From: Anaerolineae bacterium
Lineage (GTDB): Bacteria; Pseudomonadota; Alphaproteobacteria; DSM-16000; Inquilinaceae
DNA length: 64,000 nucleotides
NCBI GenBank assembly: GCA_028285185.1
Contig: JANQQD010000255.1
Location: forward strand, 1-64,000
Direction of reading: 5' to 3'
Shown here: one piece after another, positions 27,602-36,426 of the stretch
Numbering within the stretch: the first letter of the stretch is position 1
Layout: each line of letters opens with the position of its first letter
Translations under genes and position numbers: made by a program
Notes under the pieces: model-generated
The model's input: only the letters and a program-made list of their open reading frames with translations
Told to the model about the DNA's origin: nothing
Databases searched by the model: none

Positions 27602-30016
27602 TCATAAGCCCTGGTCTTTTGGATCCCACACTTCTATGGGCGCCATCAGACCGCTGTCTTCATGCTTGAGAATATGGCAGTGGTAAACGAAGCGACCCAC
27701 CTGTGCATTGTCGACAAAGCTCATCATTACGTAGACAGGGCTACTTACTTCCTCGCGACCTGGAGGTACTGTTACGCTGAATGGTGGCATTGGGATCGTA
27801 TCGTGCCACTCAACTATCGAATTGATTGTTTCGCCTTCGGCAAACTCTGCCCTGCCAAGATTTGAAACTGATCTGCGTTGAGACGATTCAGGTTCATAAA
27901 ACTTATAGTCTGGCCCATCGCAATTGGTAACGCCATCACAGACGCTCGATACCGGAGGGGGGACAATGCCGTGACGGTTAAGATCATCGATGGTCGCCAA
28001 ACGAAACTTCATCTGGTGGATATGAAAATTATGCAAATCGGCGGTGGGGTTAGAAAGTTCCCATAGTTGTGGGCTCGCGTCCGCACTTTTGTCCAGCCGT
28101 ATACAAGTATGCAGCAGGTCAGAATCCCCCCCGTCCCATTTAATAGAATGATCGTCGTTGAGATAGGCCTCGAAAGGCGCATTAATTGTCAAAGGATCTC
28201 CATTTTCGTCTTTAACGACAGATCCATTCCTCATGATAGAAGTGACGATCTTCCATTCAGCCATAATTTTGGGATCATCATTCTTTGTAAATTCAACTCT
28301 TCTATACTCACCGTTGCGCAGGTCGCGCATGCAGCCGGGCGGAAGAGGCCGACTAACTCTATCTGCGCTGTCCGCCGGCAACAAACCAGCAACGACCGGT
28401 TCAGGTTCAGCGATTGATGCATTCAACGCAATCAAGACCGGGTCTCTTTTAGTCTCTTTGAAGGTGATACGCGCCAGCTGAATTTCCGGCCACCCATCCG
28501 ACTCCGGGTTAATACTAATCCATTCATCCCCTGGAGCCCCAATGCGCTGCGGAGGGATTGATCCAGTAAGCAGTTTTTTCGTTCGCAGGACAAATGCGGT
28601 GTCTTTGGCTGGATCGATCTCCCGCCGGTCGATATAGATCTCAACACGTGAGGCCGGCATGAGAAGCAAGTCAGGAACTCGATAAGAAGGTACGGAAATC
28701 TGCTCTCCGCCGTCTGCGGCGGGCTGGGGTTTAGCAGGGACAACCCCATCGACGCTCAGGATCGTCATCTTCTTGCGGACGAATTCACCATTGGCTGGAT
28801 CCGAAGCTTCCTCGTCATAGAGTTCCAGCCAGTAGGCGAAATTGGGGCTTAAGTTGCCCAGTCTCAGCAAGACCCCGGTCTTGGTTTCGTCCACTTCGAT
28901 TGTCGGGAATTTCTGGCCATTGATCGTGAAAAGCCAGAGCTTGTCTGGATCGGCCGCGCTTTGATCTCCGTTCAGGTCAGGCTGGCAAAACCCCTTGCGC
29001 AATCCTGTATTGCGGGTATCGAACGTGACCCCGTCCTGACCCACGACGCCGCAGACGCGACCCTGCCCGAAGTTTTGGCCATCGGGATCGGGAGCCCAGC
29101 CGCCTTCATCATTTCGTTTGAGCGATATATCGCGCAGGAGCGCATACTTCACGAGAGTGTTTCTGCGAAGTTCCGCTGTTTTTTCTTCGCATTCAACGAA
29201 ACTTAGTTCTTCGCAATCTGCCCTCAGGTTCGCATCTCGGCGTCCCACCGAGAGCAGCCCCGCCATGCCGCCCATCACCTGGTTCGAAGAAATCCCGTGA
29301 AGGTGGGAATGATACCAGTTCAGCCCTGGGGGATGGGAGATTCTTCCCGCACCTTCCAGAACCGCCGCATTGAGCTCCTCAAATCCCGGGATCGGCACGG
29401 TGAACGTGTGCTCTTGCTGCCTTTCCAGACAGCTGTAGATATTGTCGCCGGTGCCCCAGCGCGCTGAATCAGGCGGGCCTCCATGTAGGTCTTCGATTTC
29501 GCAATGTCCGGGACGAGCAGAAGTCGCGTTGCACGTGGTGACAATCCCGCCGTGGAAGTAGTGCAAATTGGTCGGATTGGAAGCCAGCGGAGGCGTTGGA
29601 TGAACCTCGTCAGGCTCGCAATGATGCGGGTGTTTGGGCTCGACGAGTGGTTTGTCCAGCGCGTTGGTCAAAGTAACCTCGACCGTATCACCTGCCCGGG
29701 CTTCGACGACGGGCGGCAGGTAGGTCCCATAATTCTCCGTCTTTATTGAATGGCCACCAATAGTTATTTCTTTGGTTTGAGCCTTCAGATTGATTTTTAC
29801 AATCTTGCGCTCTTCATCATTATTGTCCCTGCCGCTATTTGCGACCTCACAACCAAATGGGTTGTTATTAGGTATTGGCTCAAAAGAGGAGCAAATTGGC
29901 GGATCCTTAAACTCAATTATACCCGCTTGCGGTAACAAATCTTGCGCATCGCTTGCGCTCACCGTGAAGCTTGCGACCAATATCCCTGCACATACGAAGT
30001 TCGAGAATCTATCCAT
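27602..30016 (-). CDS. Large secreted multicopper oxidase
   Basis: An 804-residue multicopper oxidase with a signal peptide (MDRFSNFVCAGILVASFTV, then SASDAQ). All four copper motifs are present: LHYFHGG (about 151-157), NWYHSHLHG (about 234-241), HNFHIHQMKF and YHCHILKHEDSGLM, with the type 1 ligands Cys780, His785 and Met791. It couples one-electron oxidation of a substrate to four-electron reduction of oxygen. It is longer than common laccases (about 500 residues), with extra cysteine-rich and loop insertions, more like bilirubin-oxidase or phenoxazinone-synthase relatives. The start at 30016 is chosen for its signal peptide and a GTGAGG upstream; 30094 would add 26 unrelated residues. Confidence 0.92.
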   Translation of the reverse strand: MDRFSNFVCAGILVASFTVSASDAQDLLPQAGIIEFKDPPICSSFEPIPNNNPFGCEVANSGRDNNDEERKIVKINLKAQTKEITIGGHSIKTENYGTYLPPVVEARAGDTVEVTLTNALDKPLVEPKHPHHCEPDEVHPTPPLASNPTNLHYFHGGIVTTCNATSARPGHCEIEDLHGGPPDSARWGTGDNIYSCLERQQEHTFTVPIPGFEELNAAVLEGAGRISHPPGLNWYHSHLHGISSNQVMGGMAGLLSVGRRDANLRADCEELSFVECEEKTAELRRNTLVKYALLRDISLKRNDEGGWAPDPDGQNFGQGRVCGVVGQDGVTFDTRNTGLRKGFCQPDLNGDQSAADPDKLWLFTINGQKFPTIEVDETKTGVLLRLGNLSPNFAYWLELYDEEASDPANGEFVRKKMTILSVDGVVPAKPQPAADGGEQISVPSYRVPDLLLMPASRVEIYIDRREIDPAKDTAFVLRTKKLLTGSIPPQRIGAPGDEWISINPESDGWPEIQLARITFKETKRDPVLIALNASIAEPEPVVAGLLPADSADRVSRPLPPGCMRDLRNGEYRRVEFTKNDDPKIMAEWKIVTSIMRNGSVVKDENGDPLTINAPFEAYLNDDHSIKWDGGDSDLLHTCIRLDKSADASPQLWELSNPTADLHNFHIHQMKFRLATIDDLNRHGIVPPPVSSVCDGVTNCDGPDYKFYEPESSQRRSVSNLGRAEFAEGETINSIVEWHDTIPMPPFSVTVPPGREEVSSPVYVMMSFVDNAQVGRFVYHCHILKHEDSGLMAPIEVWDPKDQGL

Positions 30017-30187
30017 AAACCTCACCCCCGTTTGTATTCGAGTGCTGCGCCCAAGGGGTAATGACTGCCGAGCAAAAGGCAGAGCTCTGCTCAACTTTTC
30101 CTAGTATATGCTAACGCCGTTGGCTCGCGATCTCAACAAGCAGTGTTTTGCAAGGATGAGACTATGGCGCTTGGCGCATCGCCCGGA

Positions 30188-31267
30188 TCAGGCGTCCGCC
30201 AGGATCGGCCCCCTTATCCCCTCAAAGTGCATCCGTAAGGCTGGCCGCTCGGTCGTGCGCCGCGGGTCTATCTGGGAGAGGGCTTGCCGCATCTCGTGAA
30301 TTTCGCCCGACCAGGCATCGGGCACCTGGATCGAACCGTAGTATCGCAGACAATGGGTCAGATGCGACGAGAACGCAAAGTCGTATCGGTTAGCAACATG
30401 GCCGAGAATGGCCGCCGCGCTGCCGCCCTCGGCCAGAGCGTTGAGCGCGCCGACCGCGAGACACACAGACCGGAGCCCTTGGCCCGTGCCATCGCCCGAG
30501 ATCGGATCGAAGCTCACTGCCCGATCGCCGGCCGGAAGCGCTGCCGCGCTTGCCGGAGGCGGCCCAAGGCGCGGCGCGATGGCGGTGTGATGCGGCGGCT
30601 CGGTTTCCAGCGATCCAAGCAATGGCGCGAGATGTGCAGACAGCGTACCGCCTGGCGCGTGCCGAAGCCGCTTGGCCAAGCGGGAAAGATCGAGGCGCGC
30701 CTCCGGGGTCGCAAGCTGAACCGTCATACGGTCGCAGCTTGTGGGCAAAAGGAACATCCAGAACCCGTCGCCCGCAAGCGTTTCGCTCTGGTGTGACAGC
30801 CGCGGTTCAAGCGGCAGCGCTGGCCAGACCGCCATAGTGCGCTTTCCGGCCGTGATCTGACAGGCCTCGGGCAAAGCGGGACCGCGGGCATCGATCAGGT
30901 AGGTACCCGTGTCGCTGGGCACGTCTGCAATGATCTCGACCCCGCTGAGGCATGTCTCGAGCCCAGCGGCGAGCTCGGCAGCGTCGAGGCTGAGAGCCGC
31001 GATCTCAATAACATCGGCCGCGGGACCCGACCACGCGACACGGCGCTGGGACAGCCTATGCGTCGGGACGAATTCTTGCACCGGCTTGCCCCAAATGTCA
31101 GCGAACATCGCCTCGGTCTCAGCCGGCAAGGCAATGGCGCGGCTTTGCCTTGCGCAGGATGCCACCAACCGCACTGACCAGCCGCCATCGGCTAACAGCT
31201 TGGCGGCGGTTAGCCCGGCCGGGCCCGCGCCCAGCACGGTGATATCGCGAGGGCGGCTCTGGCTCAA
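30188..31267 (-). CDS. FAD-dependent monooxygenase, LodB/QhpG-like
   Basis: A 359-residue flavoprotein. The FAD-binding fold is ITVLGAGPAGLTAAKLLA at the N-terminus and the second FAD motif is GDRAVSFDPISGDGTGQGL. This pattern matches the LodB/QhpG and tryptophan-halogenase-like group. LodB and QhpG are required to build CTQ in LodA and in quinohemoprotein amine dehydrogenase, where QhpG hydroxylates the precursor tryptophan. The start overlaps the stop of the LodA-C/ferritin gene by four bases (ATGA). It is the last of four overlapping genes, so a role in maturing the product of that operon is the simplest reading. Confidence 0.82.
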   Translation of the reverse strand: MSQSRPRDITVLGAGPAGLTAAKLLADGGWSVRLVASCARQSRAIALPAETEAMFADIWGKPVQEFVPTHRLSQRRVAWSGPAADVIEIAALSLDAAELAAGLETCLSGVEIIADVPSDTGTYLIDARGPALPEACQITAGKRTMAVWPALPLEPRLSHQSETLAGDGFWMFLLPTSCDRMTVQLATPEARLDLSRLAKRLRHAPGGTLSAHLAPLLGSLETEPPHHTAIAPRLGPPPASAAALPAGDRAVSFDPISGDGTGQGLRSVCLAVGALNALAEGGSAAAILGHVANRYDFAFSSHLTHCLRYYGSIQVPDAWSGEIHEMRQALSQIDPRRTTERPALRMHFEGIRGPILADA

Positions 31268-33336
31268 ACGCCGCCGCCCATAACCTCGAGAAACGCCCGG
31301 CGGATGCTCGCCAGAGCGTCGCTTGAGCGCTCGGCCCGCGCGCGCAGCTCGGCATTGCCCGAAGCTAGCGCCTCGGTATTAAGCGTATCGAGCGGCTGGG
31401 TTGCGTTGGCCATTACTGCGGCCAGTCCGCCAGCCGCTGCGTCAGGCGCCGGCGCCCGGGCCACCTCAATACCTGGGCCTGTCGCGGGGCTTGGCCCGGC
31501 GGTGAAAATCCCCAGATTCACATCGCCCGCCAAGGTCGGCGGGGTGAAGAGCGGCGCGCCGCCGGCCGCGATGAGCGCGCGGATCTCGATATCCATGCTG
31601 TCGACCATTGCGATCCGGGTTGCTTCCAGAAGCCGCCCATGCTCGCTATCTCCGCGCCCGAAAACCACGAGAAGCAGGTTCAGGATCACCTCATAACTGC
31701 GGTCGACGCGCAGCTCGAACGCTTTGCCGGCGCTTGTCACGGCAAGCGGCGCAGGGTTTGATGCGGTTCGCAGATAGCTTTCATCGGGCGGCTCAGGCAA
31801 CAGCTGGCGGACACGCTGGAAACGGTGGAAATGGTCGTAACCTTCATCAATGATCAACTTGATCAGATGCAGCACGCGGTCTTTGATCGCATCGCTGATC
31901 TCGCCGCTTTTCTCGATGCTAAGGTAAAGCCGCGTATACATCCCGTCGACAGTGTCCGAGGCCACATCCGGGTCCACATCCTTGCTGCTGCGTTCGACAG
32001 TGATGAACCAATCGATCTGGTCGCGGGTCGCGGCGGTAAGCGCGAATGTATGAGGCAGGAAGCGGTTATTGCCGTCTTTGTCTTGGGTCTTGGCCGCTCG
32101 TGCCATCACCGGTGTCTCACCTAAAAGCACAAGGATTTCGTTCACCCAGCGGAAGTGGCGCATCTCGTCGATTGCGACGCCGAGGATAGTGCTGGCGGCT
32201 TCGTAAAGGCGAATCGCGGCGGTCTCATCCTGCGGCGGCGGCGTGGCGGGCGCGTTGATCGAGTAATAGGCGTAGAGATATTCGACCATCAGCGCGTGCT
32301 CGATCCCGGCAAGATAGGTCAACCGGTCGATGATGGTCGGGCGGTCGGGGAAAAGCTCGCTGTCGGGAAGGGTTTCCGGGCTACGCTTGGTGAACCGGTC
32401 GGTTTCACGGTCGTCGATCACGACGGGCAGGATTTCCCAGCCGTTGATCAGCTCCGCATGGTTCATCTGGCGCGGCACCCGCTCGGAAGGCGGCTCGGAC
32501 GTGGTCGCGGGATGTCCGCCTCGCCAAAGCCCCTGCCGGACCACGGGCGGATGGGTCGGCGGCTCGGGCGCAATCTCGCCGCTGCGCACCCGCTGGAAAT
32601 TGTAGATCTGCGGGCCCTCGGGGTCGACGGCGACCATATCGGGCTTGTTCGAGGCCCAGTACCAGCAGCCGCAATCGGTGAAATCGTATTGCCAGGGCGA
32701 ACACAGCGAACGCGTCAGATCACCGGGCTCATACATGTCGGGATCGATTACGCCATCTATCAAATAGGCGCTGCGGGTGCCGAAAATCACCGAAATCGCC
32801 GCCTGGCCCGGTACCGGGATCGAGCTGCTTTGCCCGGTGTTCAGTGCCGCAATGATTGCGCTCTGCTGCGCCATCGGGATCGGGGTGATATCGGGTCCAA
32901 GGACGATAGCGACGGGTCCCGGCTCGAACTCGCGGATGATCTGCCAAATGGCGCTGCCGGGAGGATTTTCGGCGCTGGCCGACATACGTATGGTCCACTG
33001 CAGCGTCGGACCGGCGTTTTCGGGCGCCTCGAGATCGGGAATGATACCACCCACCGCCAGCACCCGCAGCCCTGCGGTGAAATCCGCCTCGGCGATCGGA
33101 AAGCCGCGCGTAGGGTCATAGTCGCGCAACCAGCCGCCGGTGCCGGCATGCAGCTCGATCAAAAGCCCGTCGATAAATCGTTTTTCCAGGTTCCGGTGAT
33201 CGAATTCGAGGCCGGGAAAGGTGTTTTCGACCGTCGCGTCGGGCCGGGTGGTCACCGGATTGCCACGCACCGCCACATAGGAATGCGCGGTCTGGTTCAA
33301 CGGCATGATTTTTTGCGATTTGAGCGCGTCAGACAT
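31264..33336 (-). CDS. LodA C-terminal-like domain with CTQ-type motif fused to a ferritin-like domain
   Basis: A 690-residue two-part protein. Residues about 35-260 resemble the C-terminal half of LodA: FPGLEFDHRNL matches FHPGIEVTWPFR of the full-length homologue at 38323-40245. The cofactor region CSPWQYDFTDCGCWYWASN matches its PWQTDEASC and FWGARVPN. Asp218, Cys222 and Trp227 are candidate CTQ residues. Residues about 330-590 form a VioB/RebD-like ferritin domain with acidic and His ligands in AGIEHALMVEYLYAYY and IDEMRHF. No signal peptide is seen. The ATG at 33336 overlaps the radical SAM gene by eight bases and has AAGGGAAA upstream; 33666 would add residues antisense-like to that gene. 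The missing N-terminal LodA half is encoded at 34663-36150. Confidence 0.75.
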   Translation of the reverse strand: MSDALKSQKIMPLNQTAHSYVAVRGNPVTTRPDATVENTFPGLEFDHRNLEKRFIDGLLIELHAGTGGWLRDYDPTRGFPIAEADFTAGLRVLAVGGIIPDLEAPENAGPTLQWTIRMSASAENPPGSAIWQIIREFEPGPVAIVLGPDITPIPMAQQSAIIAALNTGQSSSIPVPGQAAISVIFGTRSAYLIDGVIDPDMYEPGDLTRSLCSPWQYDFTDCGCWYWASNKPDMVAVDPEGPQIYNFQRVRSGEIAPEPPTHPPVVRQGLWRGGHPATTSEPPSERVPRQMNHAELINGWEILPVVIDDRETDRFTKRSPETLPDSELFPDRPTIIDRLTYLAGIEHALMVEYLYAYYSINAPATPPPQDETAAIRLYEAASTILGVAIDEMRHFRWVNEILVLLGETPVMARAAKTQDKDGNNRFLPHTFALTAATRDQIDWFITVERSSKDVDPDVASDTVDGMYTRLYLSIEKSGEISDAIKDRVLHLIKLIIDEGYDHFHRFQRVRQLLPEPPDESYLRTASNPAPLAVTSAGKAFELRVDRSYEVILNLLLVVFGRGDSEHGRLLEATRIAMVDSMDIEIRALIAAGGAPLFTPPTLAGDVNLGIFTAGPSPATGPGIEVARAPAPDAAAGGLAAVMANATQPLDTLNTEALASGNAELRARAERSSDALASIRRAFLEVMGGGV

Positions 33337-34666
33337 CGGGCTTTCCCTTTGAATTGGAGGGGCGTCGGGTAAAGAAATCGGGTCGGGCATGTTGCAACTC
33401 GGCATAGGCCGAGAGACAGAAGTCGAGCCAGCCACGGATGTAGTCGCAGCCGATCCGGCCACGATTTTTGACTTCGTGATAGCAGCCTCCGCCGCAGAGA
33501 TAGCGCGCCCAGCAGCTCTTGCAGGGCTCTTGCCGGTCGACATGGGCGGCAGCGAGATGTGCGGTGCGGCGGCCATAGTCGGCGCCGTTTGCAAGATCGC
33601 CAAAGGCGAAATCCGGGTCGTCAACCAGCCGATGACAGCCATAAAGCGCGCCCTCCGCGCTGACACTCAGATAGCCCGCGCCGGCCCCGCAGGGATAAGG
33701 CATATGCGCGCCGCGATGGATTTGCTGCATTGCGGTTTGAAAATTGGAGAACGGCAGGACGACACCTTTCAACGCAGCCGCTTTGGCGCGGCGGCCGCAA
33801 ACGATCATCTCGTCGAGGAAGCGGGCGAGTTCGTCCGGGCAATAGGCCGGCGCCCCGGGCGGTGCAGCAATGACCGGGCCAAAGCCCACCTCGTCGAGAT
33901 CGAGGCTCAGGAGGTGATCAAGCATCTCGGGCAAGGCGCCAGTAAAGGGTGTCACCGTTGCGCGCGCCGACAGATGCAGGGGCCGGGTGGCCGCGAGCCG
34001 CGCAAGCCCCGTGATGGCGGCGTCATAGGCGCTGCCCCGCCCGTTCCGCCGCCGCCGCTGGCCGTCATTGCTGGCGCGCGTTCCGTCGAGCGAGACAGCC
34101 ACCGCGAAAGGATAGTTGGCAAGCAGCGCTGCATCCTCATCTCCGATCAGCGTCGCATTGGTGGTGATGGAGAAGCGCACCCGATGCCCGGCCCGGTCGG
34201 CGGCACGCGCCGCATAGCGGGTGGCGGCGTGGACGAGGCGCTGGTTGATGAAAGGCTCGCCACCCATGAACCCCACTAGCAGATCGCTCTCAGGCGGCGC
34301 ATCGGCGATTAGCCGGTCGATCGCGTCCTCAGCCACACGTTCAGGCATGAGCCGAGCCGCACCGCCGAAGCGGCCTTCATCGGCATAGCAGTAGCTACAG
34401 GACAGATTGCAGGCCTGCGCCACGTTGAGCGAAAGCGATTTAACCGGCGGCGGCGCGGCCGCTTCGGAGCCGATGTAGCGCCGGGTCCCGCCGATCAGAC
34501 CGGCTAGCGCTTCGGGAACTCGGCCTGCATCGATGTCAGTAGCGACGGCCTGTGCGGTGTCACGGTCGAGATCGAAGATGCGGCTGCCGTCAGCGAGATA
34601 GAGGTGGTCGCCGCGACCGCTGGAAAACACCCGCGCCTCGGCTTGAATGTCGAACCGGGCGTTCAT
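33329..34666 (-). CDS. Radical SAM/SPASM peptide maturase
   Basis: A 445-residue radical SAM enzyme. The SAM-cluster motif is ACNLSCSYCYADEG (Cys86, Cys90, Cys93), followed by the GGEPF SAM-binding motif. The C-terminal SPASM region binds auxiliary clusters (YPCGAGAGYLSVSAEGALYG and later CKSCWARYLCGGGCYHE). Such enzymes modify peptides or proteins, for example QhpD, which makes thioether crosslinks in the CTQ subunit of quinohemoprotein amine dehydrogenase, and anaerobic sulfatase maturases. It overlaps both neighbours (ATGA with the LodA-N gene, eight bases with the LodA-C/ferritin gene), so it almost certainly acts on one of them. No short precursor-peptide gene is seen nearby. Confidence 0.9.
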   Translation of the reverse strand: MNARFDIQAEARVFSSGRGDHLYLADGSRIFDLDRDTAQAVATDIDAGRVPEALAGLIGGTRRYIGSEAAAPPPVKSLSLNVAQACNLSCSYCYADEGRFGGAARLMPERVAEDAIDRLIADAPPESDLLVGFMGGEPFINQRLVHAATRYAARAADRAGHRVRFSITTNATLIGDEDAALLANYPFAVAVSLDGTRASNDGQRRRRNGRGSAYDAAITGLARLAATRPLHLSARATVTPFTGALPEMLDHLLSLDLDEVGFGPVIAAPPGAPAYCPDELARFLDEMIVCGRRAKAAALKGVVLPFSNFQTAMQQIHRGAHMPYPCGAGAGYLSVSAEGALYGCHRLVDDPDFAFGDLANGADYGRRTAHLAAAHVDRQEPCKSCWARYLCGGGCYHEVKNRGRIGCDYIRGWLDFCLSAYAELQHARPDFFTRRPSNSKGKPDV

Positions 34667-36150
34667 CCGATGTGGCCGCTTGTGCGCAATCCTTCGACCC
34701 AGCGCTGCAGCATTTCGTATTGCCGGCGCGTGATGTTCATGGCCCGCCCGTGCGAGCCGCGCATCAGCGGCGGCATGCGGCGGTCGAAGCGCTGAAACTC
34801 ATCGAGCGGCTTGCGGATCCAGGTGTCGATCAGCTGAGGATCCTCGCGCAGCCGGTCGCGCAGATATTCCAGCGCAGTGTAGCGGCGATGCTTGCGGCGG
34901 CCGCGGTACGAGACCGGAAGGGCATCGGATCGGTGGGCGGTGGGGGCGATCTCGTCGCGGGTTGCCCAAATCGTGTTGAGCGCCAACTCGTCGCGGTCCC
35001 CGGTCGCGCGCGGCAGGCGAACCTCTTCGTCTTGCGTTGCCGGATGCAACCGATCCAACTCGGTGTCCTTGTTCATCAGATCCGAGGTTTCGAGCGCCCG
35101 TTCGAACAGATCGCGCACCAGATCTTCCAACTCGTCGAGATCGGCCTCTCGGATGCCAGCCCGGTCGACCCGGTCGGCGAGCCCATCCTGCAGAGATGTC
35201 AGATGCCGTCGGTCGGGCGCGAAATCGGGCGGCCCTACGGCGACGCGGGCAACAGCCGTAAGGCCGCCGACGCTGCACTCGATGATCCCGTCGGTGACAT
35301 CGTCGACGAGGCCGAGACTGACATTCGTACTTCTCAAATCGCCGAAGAACGCGTGGATGCCACCGGGGGTCTTTCGCGTGTCTCCCGGGATGAAGGGTGG
35401 GCCGACTCGTTGCCCTAGCACGTAGTTTGGCCAAGCGGCCCGGGGATTGAGAATCAGCCGGCCCGGCAAATCGAACCCAGCCCATTCGCCGGGTCTGGGC
35501 TCTGCCGCGATGCGCTGCAAGAGATCGGTCGGCCCATAGACCAGACCTTTCGGCGGATAGAATCGGAGCCGGATTTCGGGCAATTCGTCGTTCGGCTGCG
35601 CTACCTGCACCTCGCCGACCGGGATCGACTCACCATGCGGCAGAAGGCGGGAGGATTCGTCACCCTCGGTTGCGGTCAAGGCAAGCCGGACGCGGGTTGT
35701 GGTGCCGGCCGGTATTTGCTCTTCACACGTAAGCCGGTCTCCATCGCTCAGCGTGAATTCATAGGCTTTGAGATTGGCCAGCCGGATCTGCCAGCGGACC
35801 TGGGACAGGTCGAGGCCCGAGTCTTCGAGCACGAGTTTCGTGATCGGCCCGCTGCTGGTCGTGCCGTTGATGGTCCAGCGGCCATGCAGTTCGAAATAGG
35901 GGCAGACGGGGCGGAAATGCCAGGTTCCGTTGCCGTCCTCTTCCTTGAAGATCACCTCATCCGCAGGTTCCACAATACTGGGATTGCCGTTCGCGTCCAG
36001 CTCCACCGACGGGGCGGCGCGCAAGGTAGTCTTACCGGTGCCACCAGGGCCATCATCGGTGGGGCCCCAGGTGAAGTTCGGGCATGGAGTTTCGCTGGAG
36101 CCCAGTCGGGCTATGGCAATCGGCGGCGTCAGCCAGATGGCGTCAATCAC
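34663..36150 (-). CDS. Separate LodA N-terminal-like domain protein
   Basis: A 495-residue protein matching only the N-terminal half of LodA-type oxidases. Pairs with the full-length homologue at 38323-40245 are IWLTPPIAIARLGSS with VAIHPAIGVARVGNA, WQIRLANLKAYEF with WRVEVANLKAGWY, DDVTDGIIECSV with DDICDGPVRARV, and VGPPDFAP with VAPPNYGP. At the end, MPPLMRGS then RRQYEMLQRWVEGL matches LPPIYGDA then GLQYEHLQNWADGT. It stops there, just before the cofactor half, which is found in the next-but-one gene. The GTG at 36150 follows GGGGGGAG; the GTG at 36204 would put that Shine-Dalgarno sequence inside the gene. There is no signal peptide. Confidence 0.8.
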   Translation of the reverse strand: MIDAIWLTPPIAIARLGSSETPCPNFTWGPTDDGPGGTGKTTLRAAPSVELDANGNPSIVEPADEVIFKEEDGNGTWHFRPVCPYFELHGRWTINGTTSSGPITKLVLEDSGLDLSQVRWQIRLANLKAYEFTLSDGDRLTCEEQIPAGTTTRVRLALTATEGDESSRLLPHGESIPVGEVQVAQPNDELPEIRLRFYPPKGLVYGPTDLLQRIAAEPRPGEWAGFDLPGRLILNPRAAWPNYVLGQRVGPPFIPGDTRKTPGGIHAFFGDLRSTNVSLGLVDDVTDGIIECSVGGLTAVARVAVGPPDFAPDRRHLTSLQDGLADRVDRAGIREADLDELEDLVRDLFERALETSDLMNKDTELDRLHPATQDEEVRLPRATGDRDELALNTIWATRDEIAPTAHRSDALPVSYRGRRKHRRYTALEYLRDRLREDPQLIDTWIRKPLDEFQRFDRRMPPLMRGSHGRAMNITRRQYEMLQRWVEGLRTSGHIG

Positions 36151-36426
36151 TTGTTTTCTCCCCCCAAACAATGACTGCAACCAATACGTCGGGAAATGCG
36201 CCACAGCATATCGGTTTCGAAAGCCGAATTTCCTCTTTCACGGTCTTTGCTGACAAACCCGTCGACACATAACAGCCTTCCCGCTACGATTGTGCTCAAT
36301 ATAGCACAAACAACCAACAACGGCGAGGTGAAGACGCCCCCCCCTGCACTTAATGGACGGCGTGCATAGTCAGCGGCGCCATTGGCGTGCTTTGTTGGTT
36401 TGGTTGCATGATGGAAAGGGTCGCAT
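36151..36426. promoter_or_regulatory. Divergent promoter region between the two LodA-type operons
   Basis: 276 bases, locally lower in GC, between the split-LodA operon (leftwards) and the metzincin/LodA operon (rightwards). It must hold both promoters, suggesting joint control. A short inverted pair TTGTGC/GCACAA lies near 36290-36312 and could be an operator. No regulator gene is adjacent except the broken sigma factor at 44409-44903. Confidence 0.5.

Noticed and set aside
32155-33372. Plus-strand frame of about 405 codons opposite the LodA-C/ferritin gene
   Set aside because: Antisense shadow; the minus-strand product has recognisable domains, this one none.
33337-33666. N-terminal extension of the LodA-C/ferritin protein
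   Set aside because: The extra 110 residues lie inside the radical SAM gene and look antisense-like; the ATG at 33336 has a ribosome-binding site.
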